Under the pieces are notes generated by a model, which saw nothing but the letters and a program-made list of their open reading frames with translations, ran no database searches and was not told the DNA's origin. A stretch of 54,912 bases of DNA, from positions 1-54,912 of the forward strand of contig JAIVFH010000183.1 in assembly GCA_025765595.1 (NCBI GenBank). Reading direction: 5' to 3'. Below are positions 42,816 to 54,912 of the stretch, one piece after another. Made by a program: the position numbers and the translations under genes. Positions within the stretch are counted from its first letter, which is position 1, and each line of letters begins with the position of its first letter. This DNA is from Obelidium mucronatum. Taxonomy: Eukaryota; Chytridiomycota; Chytridiomycetes; Chytridiales; Chytriomycetaceae.

Positions 42816-44321
42816 ATGGCAAAGACTCATGAGGAACAAGTTGGCAGCGAACAGCAGCCCGTGCCAGTAACCACCAAGAACAGCAAGAAGCAGAAGGCAA
42901 TTATCATTGGCTCGGCCGTGGCGATTCTGGTGATTGCCGCATCGCTTGCTGCCTACTTCCTGACCCGCAAAGACTCTGCATCAACCTCAAACTCGTCCTC
43001 GAGCTCAGCGCCAGGTGCTTCAGCCACTACGGGAGTGTCGAAGGGGAACGGAACTACGACGCTGAAGGGAAAGCAGTTCTTTGGATACTGGGGCCAGTCT
43101 GCCATTGGTGTGTTGTTGACCTCTTTAATCGAAAACAAGCCCAAATTGATTTTATCGCTCATCATTATCCCACGTTAAAACAGGAAACGGAGTTGGGCCT
43201 TTGGGACGCAACACGCGAACAATCCCCGATGCTGACCAGCAGAAGCCGCTTCGGTACTACTGTGATCTGGGCTACTACCAGACAATGAACATTGCCTTTA
43301 TGCATGAATGGGGAGGCGGTGACGGTCACTGGGGTTTGGATCTATCCATCATTGGGCGGTATGAAGTAGCAGCTGGAGGTCGTGTTAGTGCCAATTTAAA
43401 CGGGAATCCTATTGATGTAAGGAGCAAAGTAATTTCAAGATTTGTGATTTCAGGGCTGACCGAAAAATCACACAGCCCAAGGTATTCCTTAAAGTCGGCG
43501 AAGACATCACATACTGCCAATCCAAAAACATCAAAGTCATGCTCTCTATTGGTGGAGACATGCACTCACCTTATGATTTCATTCCTGGGGATGGTGCTCT
43601 CTATGCCAACATTATTTACAACAGTTTCCTTCAAGGAAATTCTTCCACTCGTCCCTTTGGAAGTGCCGTTCTCGATGGTATCGAATTCGATGTTGAAAAG
43701 ACGGGCCCGTACTTTACCCAGGAGCAAACTATCATGCTTCAAACTCTCAAGAAACTGAGTCCATCTTCAAAGTTTGCTGCTGTTCCTCAATGCTTTTTGA
43801 ACGGTGTGGACATGGATCTGAACACTGGACCCATCATCAAGTCTAACCCTGAGCTCTTTGACTGGGTTATTATCCAGTACTACAACAACCCCACATGCTC
43901 GTATCCGTTTGGTTTCAACTTTGATATTTGGACCAAGTTGTACAAGGGCCCCCTTGTGATTGGACTTGCTGGAGACGATACATCAGCTATTACTGGAGGT
44001 TTCTTGAAACCTGGTCAGCTTCAAGCCGTGCTTGATACTGTTGGCAGCAATCCCCAGTTTTATGGAATCTCTGTCTATGACGTGTCGTCTTCAAACCCAG
44101 CATTTTCCACTTACTCTCAAACTCTCCGAAAAGCATTGGATGGAGAGAGAGTCGGTGAGGGTTACCCTCCCCAAGGGCCTTTCACAACAGAGAAGCAGTG
44201 GGCCACCCGATGCGCTGGTACTTGGAATTACGCAAACGACACTTGCGGTTTGTCTCCGTGTATTAACGGGGGTTGTGCGGATCCAAACCAATACTGCTTC
44301 TACTTCTTGCGTTTCTGTTGA
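42816..44321 (+). CDS. Membrane-anchored GH18 (class III type) chitinase
   Basis: Exons 42816-43107, 43184-43383 and 43440-44321; the second intron uses a GTTAGT donor, the only choice that keeps frame. The N-terminus has a short cytoplasmic tail and one TM helix (residues about 28-49, I-I-I-G-S-A-V-A-I-L-V-I-A), then a serine-rich stalk: a type II membrane protein. The GH18 domain opens with F-F-G-Y-W-G-Q. The catalytic strand reads L-D-G-I-E-F-D-V-E, keeping the acid Glu while the first Asp of the usual D-G-x-D-x-D-x-E is Glu. V-M-L-S-I-G-G is the other signature. A cysteine-rich end follows. It would cleave chitin at the cell surface in wall remodelling. Activity with the Asp-to-Glu change is not certain. 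Confidence 0.85.
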
Positions 44322-44505
44322 TATAAAAAAAGGCCAGTCTCTTCAAAAGTTACCTCATTTGGTCTTCCCTGGTAGAAGCAATTCTTTCCTCCACATATCT
44401 TTCCTCCACATAACTCGTTTATTTTTTCACGTCATGTACTTTCTTTCTATTGGGTCAAATAAAACAAAGCCAAAAACTGCGTTTTTATTATAAGTTATAG
44501 TGAAT

Positions 44506-45591
44506 TCAGGCGTCGGAGTCATCATCGTCTGATCCATACGCTGCTAAAGCAGAAATACCGACGGTTGTTGCAGTTGCCACCCCTTTCCCCTTAACTTCAT
44601 TGGATGGCTTTGGGAGTACTTGGTCTGGTGAATGTTTGCTCTTTTTGGCAACAACAGACAATCCCAAAGCAGAATCCTGCGTTCGTTTCTTTGATGCAGC
44701 AGGAATCCAATCCGACACGCTAATTTTTGGAGCAGCCACAACCCCACCACCCAAGGAATCCACCGGTGGTATAAAGCTTGATGATGAAGTGGCATCATCA
44801 GTTTCCACCAGCCGACGGATCGCCACACCGTCATCCGACGATTTAAACACGGCACGTGCAAGGGCCTCATCAGCATCATCCTGAGCCTTCAATAGCCGCT
44901 CCACCTCTTTCCTCTGTTTTCCCTGCAGCCTATCCAAAACAGCCGCCACATCCATCCTTTCTGTCGCAGCATTCCTCGTACGAATTTCATCCAAGGCATC
45001 CAAAATATCCATCTCAACTTTGGACGCAACTGTCCTATTCTCCAACGCCTTCATGGGGTTATTCTCCTCCTCCTTCTCCTTCTCCGCCTTCTTCAATTCA
45101 TTTACATCCGTCTCTTCACGCCAAGGTTCAAAGTTTCTCATTGCGCCATGCTCACAAACATAGTCTGTGTTTTTCGGGTCTGTTTTGAATGTGATTTCCG
45201 CAGAGCACTTGGGACATCGAATGTAGAATCGGAAAATCATTATCCCGAGGTATGTTTCGCCTTCGACTTTCTCCTTGCGTGCGTTAAACTTTTTGCCCTT
45301 GTACACGTAGTCGCCGCAAGTGTTGCATCGCATTGAGAAGGGAGCCATGAGACGCACTTTGTGTTGCTGGTCAGCGGCCATTTTGCGGCGGGGGATCTAA
45401 AGAGAAGAGTTGAGTGAGTTGATTGAGTTGATTGAGTTGATTAAGTGATTAAGTGGTTGAGGTGAGTTCACAAACTACTCTCTCCCTCTGTCTCTCCACA
45501 TCTCTCTCTCTCTCCACATCTCTCTCTAGTTTACCTTTGCAGGATCAAAGTCCGGCGGGAAGTACTTGTTGAGGACTTTACGTTCAGACAT
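44506..45591 (-). CDS. YJU2: YJU2/CWC16 splicing factor
   Basis: Exon 1 45591-45535 encodes M-S-E-R-K-V-L-N-K-Y-F-P-P-D-F-D-P-A-K; exon 2 45396-44506 continues I-P-R-R-K...V-R-L-M-A-P-F-S-M. Total 315 aa. This is a spliceosomal factor promoting the first transesterification with the Prp19 complex. Zinc-binding cysteines are in R-C-N-T-C-G-D-Y and I-R-C-P-K-C-S-A-E; a coiled-coil region and a nuclear-type basic tail end in D-D-D-D-S-D-A. The ATG inside exon 2 is not the true start, because the family's conserved first 19 residues are in exon 1. The intron (45397-45534) is unusually repetitive (GATTGAGTT units and a CT-rich run). Confidence 0.93.
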
Positions 45592-45655
45592 TTGGTGTTT
45601 GAAGAGAGTTGTTTTGCAAAGAAAAAGGAAGGCAGAAGAACTCTGTCCGAATCCA
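45592..45655. promoter_or_regulatory. Divergent promoter YJU2 / RFWD3-like gene
   Basis: 64 bp between the start codons of two nuclear genes on opposite strands. No TATA-like box is obvious. Co-expression is likely, but inferred from spacing only. Confidence 0.5.
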
Positions 45656-47588
45656 ATGGCCGATGTTGTCAGTGTTTCATCCGACGACTCTGACGAAGAG
45701 CCGCTCTTTAGCGAAAGCAGCGATGTCGAAGAGGAAAACCAAGAGCCGTTGGCAGCGGCAGTCTCTGATGAGCCACGGACTCAGGGTTGGAACAACTCTG
45801 GGAAACAACTTTCTAATACTCTTGTTTGTTCGTGCAGATATCTTCCAGGAACCAAAAACGTGTGTGAAAAGAAAACGAACGGAAAGCGAAGAAGCGGACG
45901 CGAGGCAAGAAGCTGACGAGAGAGACACGGAACCGCTGAACGAATGCATCATGTAACGGAATGACAAACACCGGAACTCAATTTAATCAGTCGAAATTCA
46001 ATCAGATGCTATGGAAACTGGACAACGCAAGGGACTCATCGCTCAGCGTCCTTGAAGTGCGGTCACTTGTTCGGGTTGAAATGCATCAAGGATTACCTCC
46101 AACGGCATAACGGAAAGACATGTCCTATTTGCAAGTTCAGTTATTTTTGCTTCTTATTTGATCAGTTAAGAGATTCGAATCTGTTGTATTAATCTCAAGG
46201 ATAGGGCTCCTGCAAAACATACTGACGTTCGAAATGTATATGCCCAAAATCTGACAGCTGTTGATGATTCCACGCTAAGAGCTGCCTATGCAGCACGAGA
46301 TATTGCGCAAAGTCAGGCAAAAGCTTTAGAACTAGAAAACGATACCCTCAAACTGAAAGTACGCGACTTGGAACGAATAATCAGTTCTGGAATACTATCA
46401 TCTGCCCCCTTTGACTCAAAACTGAAAGTGAGAACATCAATGTTTCTGAGCAAGGGAACTGTTCGCGTCGGCGCTGCTTCATGGGATCATACTGGAATTC
46501 TATATTTTGCTCACGGTATGGGAGACAAAGAATTCGGCGTCACGGCTTGGAATCTTGAAATGAAATCGCGCGTTTTTACTCCGTTGCATTCTGGTGTGAT
46601 ACGGGATGTTAAAGTCTTGTCTCGGAACGGCGTGCGAGATGTCATTCTAAGCACGGGATTAGACAAGAAACTCAAACTGTATTCTTCAGAAACTGATTTT
46701 GCTAACCTGAGGTCAGTCGGCTGCTTCTGGCTCTTTTTTGGCCTTCTTTATTAATCTTGCCATTGAAACACTAGCATTGATCTCTCTGCCCCAGGATGGT
46801 CATGCTCCTTTGATACCATTCGAGAACACATTCTATACGTCGGACTCGGAAACAACAGTATAGTCCAAATTTACGATACCCGCAACCCTTCTACAGTCTT
46901 GCACAGTCTCACACATTCGAGTATGGGAAAAATCGGAAACGGTGTCCATTCTCTACAACACATTGAATCTACCAACTCTCTCGTCGGGGGAAGTTTGGCA
47001 ACTAGTTTTTATCTTGAAAAATTAGCCAACAGAGATTCCTGCTTTTCCATCGTAGATGATGGGTTCACTTGCGTTCCTTTAGCAAAAGGTTTTTATGAAT
47101 TTCATGCTGGAAGGGATGTTCGCAAACTGATAATTTTTTTAACTTAAGGTGGTGACAAATGCACCAACGCCTTTTACAACGATCAAACCAATACACTATT
47201 CACATCATGGCGTCGTCCAACTCAACTGAATCACGTTATTGAGACAATTGCAAGAGAGCTAGCACCTGATGCCTCTCCCCACCAAGATCCGCCACCGTCA
47301 AGTACATCAAAATTAACAACATCGACTCATATTGCTGAATACCATACTCCATGGAATCCTCTCCTCGCCCGATCCCGGTGTTTTACACTAAGGAGTGGAA
47401 TTCAAGTCTTCGCAACTGGCAGCGATGGAGAGCAATGTGCGTTACTGCACACTGTGAATCCTGAGGGAATTGTCAGAGAGGTGCAGAGGTTGGGAGGGGT
47501 GGAATATGAAGGGAAGGTGATGGATATTGTTCCTGTAAAGGGGGCAATTGCTGTGTTGACAGACTCGAAAGTTCATTTATGGGGGTAA
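45656..47588 (+). CDS. RFWD3: RFWD3-like RING-WD40 E3 ubiquitin ligase
   Basis: Exons 45656-45785, 45838-45952, 46006-46134, 46200-46711, 46775-47088 and 47149-47588, all in frame. An acidic serine-rich N-terminus (V-S-S-D-D-S-D-E-E) precedes a RING finger formed across the exon 2/3 join: C-I-I-C-Y-G-N-W-T-T-Q-G, C-G-H-L-F-G, C-I, C-P-I-C. A coiled coil (residues about 150-185) and a WD40-like beta-propeller follow (W-D-H-T-G-I-L-Y, G-W-S-C-S-F-D, V-H-L-W-G at the end). In animals RFWD3 ubiquitinates RPA and RAD51 during replication stress; the same order of domains suggests a DNA-damage role here. OPT follows 48 bp downstream. Confidence 0.87.
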
Positions 47589-47636
47589 AGAACAAATACT
47601 GTGTGCGGACTGTTTTTCGTTCTGTTCCAAAATTGG

Positions 47637-50095
47637 ATGGTCCAAACAACCGGCGACACGTTTCTTGTTTCACAGACTTTGGATCCCAATTCCGAAGTAA
47701 TCGATAAAGAATGCCCATTATACGACAGCTCAGTGTTTCCAGAAGATGAACTCTTGCAAAGCATGTAAGGATCGCTCGATTGATAGTCTTGAGATTGACC
47801 CGAGTATAGTGAGTTTCTTGTTCCGCAAACCGACGATCCGACTACAATGGCTTTCACTGTGCGAGCAGTTTTAATCGGTACATTCTGGAGCATGTTGATC
47901 TCTGTTGCAAACACAGTCTTTTCTTTTCGATCAAATGTGTTGGCGATTGGGGCAGACATTGCAACTATTCTCAGCTATCCGATGGGTGCCGCATGGGCCC
48001 GATTTATACCAATCGGGATTCTTAATCCTGGGCCGTTCACGTTGAAGGAGCATGCATTGATCTGTTGAGTATCCCATTTTACCCGAAAGTCTGGCTGATG
48101 AATCCCAATCCCACCGTGCAAAACGAAAAACTTCAGACATCATGGCATCCTGCTCGACAACACCATACGGCATTGAAAACGTTGTAACTCAAGTATATTC
48201 CAAGTTCATGAGGAACACAAGCATATCGTTTGGGCACTCATTGGGATTCGTGCTTGTGACTCAATTCCTTGGATATGGGTTATCAGGACTTTGCCGCCGA
48301 TTTCTTGTCAAGCCTAAAGCGATGTGGTGGCCTGGAAATTTATCTTCAATCGCGATTTTATCCTCGTTTCATCGGGTCAACGAAGATGGCATTGCTCTTT
48401 CGGAAAACAACAAATCAACGTCAGTATCAAGGATGAGGGTGTTTTGGTATGCCTTTGCCGGAATGTTCACTTATTCGTGGGTGCCGCAGTTCTTTGCCCC
48501 TGTGCTACAAGCCATATCTTTGCTTTGTTTTTTTGGAATTGGGAGTCTGAAAGGAAAACCTTCAGGGAAGATGTCCACATTCAACGCGGTTGCTGCTTCC
48601 GCCAGTAATGGAGTAGGTGTTTTTGGTCTATCTTTTGATTGGGCTTACATAGGTATTTAGTCAGTGATCGTTGGGTAGTCACTGCCTTTTTTTGACATCA
48701 CCATCAATTTGTAGGATCGGTTTACATTACGTCCCCATTTTGGGCAGCATTCAACTATGTTGTCGGTGGTGTCTTTTTTCAATGGATTCTTGTACCGATA
48801 TTATTTTCACTGGATGTGTGGGGACTCGAGTCCTTATTGACAGCAGACCGAGTCAACTTGAACCCGATGCCGAACTCACTCTCTCTTTTTTCTGGCAATC
48901 CAAACTCATCAGCGTACTCACTTGGATCTCCTTTGGATGCCAATTTCTTGTACAATAAGAGCGACAATTACAATTTAAACGAAACTGCCTACATCGATGT
49001 CTCACCTATTCGAATTACGGGTTTCTACGCGATTACTTATGGTGCATCTTTTCTCGCAATTTCTTCCACAATTTCACATGTTTTGCTGTGGCATGGCGGA
49101 AATGTTTATCGACAAGCAATGGCAAGAATCGGGAACTCGAAATTCACTGAAAAGCACACACAAATGATGAATTCATACCCAGAAATTCCTGATTGGATGT
49201 ACCTGATATTTTTGGTCATCACTACGGCAGCAGCTTTCGCCTTGTCTCTTTGGACACCTTATAGCATGCCATGGTGGGCTATTTTCTTGAACCTGGCGAT
49301 CTCTTCGCTATTCATCCTTCCATTTGGAATCATTCAAGCAATCAGTGGATACACACTCAACATCATCATGCTGGCACAAATGAGTATTGGACTCCTTCTA
49401 CCTGGCCAAACAATCGCAAACATGACATTCCAATCATGGGGATACAACACCATCACTCAAGCCCTCACACTGACGCAAGGATTGAAACTGGGTCAATACC
49501 TACATATCCCCCCTTATGCTCTCGTTTTCTCCCAGGTCTGGGGAACACTCATCAAGCTCCATTAGCGCGACGCTTGCTGCATACTTTGTCATGTTTAATT
49601 CTGGGGATTTGTTGGAACGCCCTGATTGGCAGTATTCCCTCTACGTTGGCTTTTATAGCTCGTCGGGGATGATGGGTGCAATAGGCCCGGCACGGTTTTT
49701 CAGCAGCAGCGGAGGTGGTGAGGATGGTGAACGAAGAGGAGGATATCAACCACTGTTGTGGTGTTTTCTTATTGGGTTTATTGCCCCACTGATACCATGG
49801 CTGGGTAATCGATACATTGTCCAATCAAGACGTTGGGAGCTTGTGAATTTCCCTTTGTTTTTCAGCTTGTGGGGACCTGGTGGGTATCAGTCCTGGTTTG
49901 TTACGCCGCTTATTGTTGCATACATAAGTCAAGTTTGGATTGCGAAGCGACACAAGTGGGTGTATGAGCGGTACTTGTACTGTTGTGGGTGCTGCTTGGG
50001 ATGGGGCGAATGGGCTAGTGGTTTTGGTGATTGCGGGCCTTGCGATGGGTGGAGTCAGTTGGACCAAATGGAGTGTTGTGAATCCAAATACCTGA
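47637..50095 (+). CDS. OPT-family oligopeptide transporter (two frame changes)
   Basis: Exons 47637-47764, 47810-48063, 48137-48652 and 48715 onward. It has many TM helices. Family signatures are N-P-G-P-F-T-L-K-E-H, S-T-T-P-Y-G-I-E-N-V, the D-D-P-T-T near the start, I-S-G-Y-T-L-N-I-I and L-P-G-Q-T-I-A-N. It would import small peptides with protons across the plasma membrane. In the last exon the frame changes twice, near 49548-49562 and near 49976-49982. Each change corresponds to one surplus base, after which the expected OPT sequence resumes and reaches a stop at 50093-50095. Either this is a recent pseudogene or the bases are sequencing errors. The uncorrected frame stays open to 50178. 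Confidence 0.85.
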
Positions 50096-50427
50096 TGTTG
50101 TTGCGATTGATTATTATTGTTGGGCAGGGGCAAATTACGATGATTACGATTGCGAGTGGTATTTGGGGCAAGGCTTGAACTACGACTGCTATGGGCGTGG
50201 ATTGTCTTTTGGAATAGAGAATGGATGAGTGCAGCTTAGAGATGAGTTTGAAAATAGTTTGACACTATTCATAGATGAGTTTGAAAATAGTTTGAAACTA
50301 TTCATATTTCCTTTCAAATGAGAAGTACTGTTCGAAGCATCTATTCAGTTTCTCTGACCGAAAGTCTCTCACAGATGATACCAATGCGCCATTAGACGAT
50401 GAGGCCATCTCTCCGGTTGTTGTTGCT

Positions 50428-53400
50428 ATGAGCTTGTCAACAGTGGACGTCAAGAAGGACGCAAAGCCAGAAGCCACACTGCCCCTAGAATCTGGACTTC
50501 GCTATGACATATACCTTGCTTTTTGGTAAATTCGGTTCAACTGCCTCGATGTACGCTGATGCTTGTTCTAGCAAACCTGACACAGCTGTGGCTGCTCACA
50601 TTGTCTATTCTCTGCGGAAGCGAAACATAGCAGTTTCAACGTCATTCGAAGCTTCTGAAGATGGCTTGGATGATCCCATCAAGGAGAGTGCTCTGTTTGC
50701 CATCTGTCTCAGTTCAACCCTTGAGAGCGACCGTTCTTCACGGAGCGATGCGCAATTGGCTTTGACTCTCGGCAAAGCTACTGTTGGGGTACTGATAAAT
50801 CCTACGGAAGAGCTAGGCTTTGGCTGGGTTCGATTGGTTGAAGGATCTTGCTCTCTTGGAACTGTGTCCTATTCTTCATCGACTTCGTCAAAAGCAAACC
50901 GCTCTTCAATCGACGCTCTCGCTAAAATTATTCAAGAAAAAGCTGCGCTGATTCCAGGCTCACCAAGTTTTCGAATAGCAAAACAAGAATCTGAACTAGA
51001 AACACCCGATGACCAAGTTCCATACATGAGGCCGGGTTCTTCTCTGTCTGACGCTCATCGGAGACCTCGGTTATCGATTTTACGTCCCCGTGCAAGTCTA
51101 TACAATATTGGAACGGCAAACAAACTTCACCTTCCTTCTACAACCAATGAAACGATACCAGAAGTTATTCCACTGAATGGCCTTCGGCTTTTGGCCCGCA
51201 TTTTAAAGCCGTCTTCCGTTTCTTCAACGGAACAGCTTAATCTTCAGTATTCCCGCTTCCATCCGGCGACGAGAGGATGGCTCTTGACTGACATTGCTAA
51301 ATGGGCTACGGAAACATCTGATACCAATACTTCTGTCATGTGGATACACGGAAAGAGTGGATCAGGGAAGACAGTCGCCTCAGCAGCTGCCATTCGACAT
51401 CTTTCTCGATATTCTACCGCCAACATCTTTCTATCATGGGTTTTCTTACGGCCTGATGTCAACGCAAGCGTCTGTTCGGTAATTAATGACTTGGCTTATC
51501 GTCTTGCCGATTCGTGGGGCTTATTTGAAAGTGCCCTAACGGAGGTTGGCGAAGCGCGGTTGGAGGAAGCGTCAGGATCTACGCTTCCACAACAGTTGAA
51601 AATGCTTCTCACGGATCCTCTGTTGCTCGCTCTATCGAAAATAGTTTCTGAAAAAAAAGCCGATGGTCCTGTTTGTTGTTGATGGGCTGGACAATGTGAG
51701 AACATCTCGGAGGGATTTCATTATTGAGTTGAAATCGGCTCTACAAATACTGCCTTTGAATGTCAAGTTTCTGTTTACTAGCGCCGCAACAGACGAGATC
51801 AAGGAAGATATGCTGCCTTATTTGAATCCAACACAAATCGAGCTGAATAGAATGTTTCAACGAAAGGATTTGAATAAGGTCCATCGAGAGATTATCGAAC
51901 CTTTCATACAGCTTAATGTCGTTCCAGAGAAGGAAGATTTGGACGACCTTACAATGACTTTGACTGCAAAAGCCGATGGCATGTTCTTATACAGTCGCTT
52001 TGCTTTTGAGCCCATTGGTATGGATGGCTCAAATTTTAAAGAAGTTAAGCAAGCCGTCCGTGCAATTGAATCTCTTCCAAAAGACTTTGGAGACGTGATT
52101 CTGGGTCTTCTTTCGTTTATCTTTAGAGATTCTCAAGAGGAAGAGATTGAGATATTTCGTCAAATCATGAGCGTTTTAGTGCTGCTGCAAAGTCATGTTT
52201 CCGTGTCTACGTTGGCTGGTTTTATGGACATATCTCCTGGCGCGATTCGACGAATGCTGCTAAAGGTGTCCTGCTTCTTGGAATTTCTTGAGAAGGACTT
52301 AATTCAAATAAGTCATGAACTTATCGGGGAGTTTCTGATTTCGGAAGAATGCGATGATCCTCGATTCCGCATATACAAAAGCGAAGCTGAAGTTTATCTT
52401 CTACTACATTTCTTCAAGCATCTCAACACGAAGCTACGATCCAATCCGCTAAATCTAGAAGATCCTTCAACTTGGCTTAACCAAGAAATTCCTGACTTAC
52501 ACAAGTGTATCAACGACCGGATTCCTGATCATATTCAATACATTTGCAAGAATTTGGGAACACACCTGTTGCGAGTATCCAGTGCACTTCGTGAGTTGAA
52601 TATCGACAGAAAATTTGTTCATGCGATCCAAGATCTGGTGGGAGCCTTTGTACACGAAAAATTGTTGGAGTGGATCGAGGCACTTTCTTTGATGGGTTGT
52701 TTGGAATCGTTGGGTCTCCCGACATTGAATTCCTTATCCACATTTTTGACCGAAATGCCATCGGCCACAAGAATTTCTGTCTTTGTTGGAATTCTTAAGC
52801 GAAACGCAGCCGTTGCTATTGGGACGAGACCTTCTGATACTTCTTTAAAAGTACCATCGTTTATTGAGCCTTTTATTCCAACCACTTCAGTTCCTCTTGC
52901 TCAAACAACTGCATGATTTGTGATGCCATCAAACTCTTGACTTGTTTTTCGTATCCGCTCTCGAAAGCATCTTTCCACGTTTATACCACTGCAATCCCTC
53001 TTGCGCCTTCTACATCTCTCTTCATAAGCAGTATTCAAAAATGTCACATCGCGCTGCTTTTTCATCGCAAGGAATATCACGTCGTACACCCATCGTTATT
53101 CGCGGCATCGACAAGATTTGGCCGAGCTTAACATGGACGTTGACTTCTCACACAGGCGTCGTGACTGCTGTTTGTGCTTCGATTGATGGAAAATGGATTG
53201 TTTCAGCGAGTTTCGACAAGACAGTTCGAGTATTTGACGCGGACTCAGGTAGTGGTATCTTTTCCTGGCCATTTATTCTGTTAATCATCTTTCCGTGATT
53301 CTTGTTTTCTCTCAATTGCAGGTCGTCTCTATCGGGTATTGGAAGGTCATTTAGACCACGTATGGAACATTTCCATAAGCCCCGATGGTTCAAGAATCGT

Positions 53401-54723
53401 TTCTGGATCTATTGATCAAACAGTCAAAACCTGGGACCTGCTTACTGGAGAATGCGTCAAAACTATTTCTGCAAAAACATTTAGTATAAATACTTTGGTG
53501 ATTTCCCGCGATGGAACCCAGCTTGTATCCATTAACAATAGTGAGAATTCAGTTGTTGTACGTGATTGCATGTCAGGAGATGTTGTGTGGATATTTAAAG
53601 GTCATCAGGGACCAGTCGTTTGTGTTTGCATAGCGCCAGATGGATCTGTTGTTGCGACCGGTGGAAGTGATGGGACGATTCGGTTGTGGGATCTTAAGAC
53701 GGGCATGGGTCTTCGGACATTTGAAGGTCACACTGAAACGGTGAATGCAGTCTCGATGTCTTTGGATTGTAAATGGTTGATTTCTGGATCGAAAGATGAG
53801 ACAATTCGATTATGGGATATTGCCACAGGGCGTTGCTGGCAAGTCCTGGTAGGACATGATGATAGTGTTGAATGTGTTTTTTTCATGGCTGATGGAAAAA
53901 AAGTTTTCCGGTGCGTCTCACTGTGTAGGGTTGGTTGTCTCTTCTATTAACTAATTTCAACTCATGTACAGGATCTAAAGATAGAACTGTGAGAGTATGG
54001 GAGATAAATACAGACCACCCTACGATATCTCACATATCGGACGAGTCAGACGGTCAAGGAGCTCCAGTCCGAGCCATGAAAATCTCATCAAATGGATTTG
54101 TCTTAATCACAGCAGGAATCGACGGATTGATCAAACTATGGAGTACAGAAACGGGGAAACTCATTCGAACAGTAGAACTATTCAATTTGGACGTTGGTAA
54201 TAGCTTCCAAGATGCTGTTAATAAGGTAGCATCGGTTGAAGTTGATCGAGAGTCCGACTACGAATACTTGCGGTTTGGAAAAAAGACACACATGGCAATG
54301 ACAGCTATTTCGATGGATTCCACGTCGATCATGGTTCCAGGTGGAGCAAGGGTACCTCTGAATCGAATCGAAATCAAACGGAGAGAAAGCAGCACAATAT
54401 CCATTGTGAAAGTGGATGGAAGAACTATGATGTTGACTAAACCTCAGGTTGATGCTATTGAAGCGCAGATTGAGGCCGTGAAGAAAGGAGGGTTTTTGAC
54501 AGATTCAACCTTTGCCGATGGCCAACTTATTGGGAACAGCATAGAATCTGTCTCTAAGGAGTCCTGGATTGTGGATTCCGATGGTTGGGTGTTAGATAAA
54601 CAAGTGGATGGTGCTCGAAGATTTTGGCTGCCAAGAAATTTCCGTGGAGACATTGCAAGTCACCAGGATCGCATCGTTGCCGTTGCCTCTCACGAAGGAC
54701 AGCTGCTGGTTATTCATGTTTAG
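50428..54723 (+). CDS. TIR-like / NACHT / seven-WD40 protein, frame broken at several points
   Basis: An NLR-like architecture. From M-S-L-S-T-V-D-V (50428), a TIR-like fold starts Y-D-I-Y-L-A-F and includes I-K-E-S-A-L-F-A-I-C-L-S; where active TIRs have Glu it reads D-A-Q-L-A. NACHT follows: Walker A W-I-H-G-K-S-G-S-G-K-T (about 51345), Walker B L-F-V-V-D-G-L-D-N (about 51667). A helical region, the H-V-Y-T-T-A-I-P-L-A-P-S linker and seven WD40 repeats (53130-54180) form a propeller. Introns at 53249-53321 and 53911-53971. Frame changes: surplus base in T5 (50520-50524), A8 (51651-51658) and A7 (53896-53902); missing base near 52908 and near 53020. It may be a pseudogene or a poorly sequenced gene; without the breaks it would be about 1400 aa. 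Confidence 0.75.
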
Positions 54724-54912
54724 ATAATAAAGGTATTAAATGAACAACTGAATATTTTCAAACAATTAAACATTGCCTCAACAGTCAACAGTAAATGCCC
54801 AAAAACTTTTTTATTCTAACCTTGAAGCACAGCGAAAAGACGAAATACAAATCAATTCACCATTTCGGTTTCTTTGCACTGAACCGATCCAAAGCCGAAT
54901 ACCCTTCTTCCC
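54724..54912. other. 3' flank, nothing recognised
   Basis: AT-rich sequence after the NACHT-WD40 stop codon, with an AATAAA-like TAATAAAGG at 54725. No further gene start is visible before the window ends. Confidence 0.5.

Noticed and set aside
45397..45534. GATTGAGTT and CT-rich repeats as a regulatory array or CRISPR-like repeat
   Set aside because: They fall wholly within the YJU2 intron and look like simple microsatellites without spacers.

Overview
The window looks like nuclear DNA of a fungus, probably an early-diverging one (inference). Genes are split by short introns of about 45-125 nt. Many donors start GTT (GTTAGT, GTTAAG, GTTGAG, GTTCGT). The housekeeping genes are fungal in kind: splicing factors SF3B2 and YJU2/CWC16, an RFWD3-like RING-WD40 ligase, a membrane-anchored GH18 chitinase, an OPT oligopeptide transporter and a NACHT-WD40 protein. 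No rRNA, tRNA or CRISPR array was recognised.

Layout. (1) 1-8258: a tandem array of DUF885-family genes (copies A, B, C; period about 3.18 kb). The spacers between copies carry a fused scar made of the 3' end of a SNF2 helicase gene and the 5' end of a TIR-domain gene. (2) 8259-30076: three mobile elements nested inside one another. A piggyBac element (TTAA duplication, 13-bp terminal inverted repeats) was entered by a Mutator-like element (11-bp duplication, 38-bp inverted-repeat core). That element was in turn entered by a 14.7-kb Ty3/gypsy LTR retrotransposon (971-bp LTRs, TAAT duplication). (3) 30077-41904: the parental locus from which the scars derive: spacer, SNF2-like helicase (-), SF3B2 (+), TIR-domain gene (-) and DUF885 copy D (+). 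(4) 42-54.7 kb: GH18 chitinase (+), YJU2 (-) divergent from an RFWD3-like gene (+), OPT transporter (+), and a TIR-like/NACHT/seven-WD40 gene (+) broken by several frame changes.

The most unusual content is in the nested elements. The Ty3/gypsy element encodes an apparently complete ExoIII/APE-type endonuclease domain between RNase H and integrase, plus an unassigned block of about 250 residues inside the integrase C-terminal part and a chromodomain-like tail. It also has an additional spliced ORF upstream of gag-pol. The Mutator-like element encodes one large protein combining a GCM/WRKY-like zinc region, a DDE transposase core, a ubiquitin-specific-protease-like domain and a C-terminal PHD finger. 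The piggyBac transposase carries an N-terminal PHD finger, so two unrelated transposases nested in each other both bear PHD fingers.

The four DUF885 copies share a degenerate version of the family's metal-binding motif, part of it on a 17-nt microexon. Copy A preserves the uninterrupted form of the piggyBac target site, which independently confirms that insertion. All identifications come from reading the sequence and from recalled family motifs; no searches were run.
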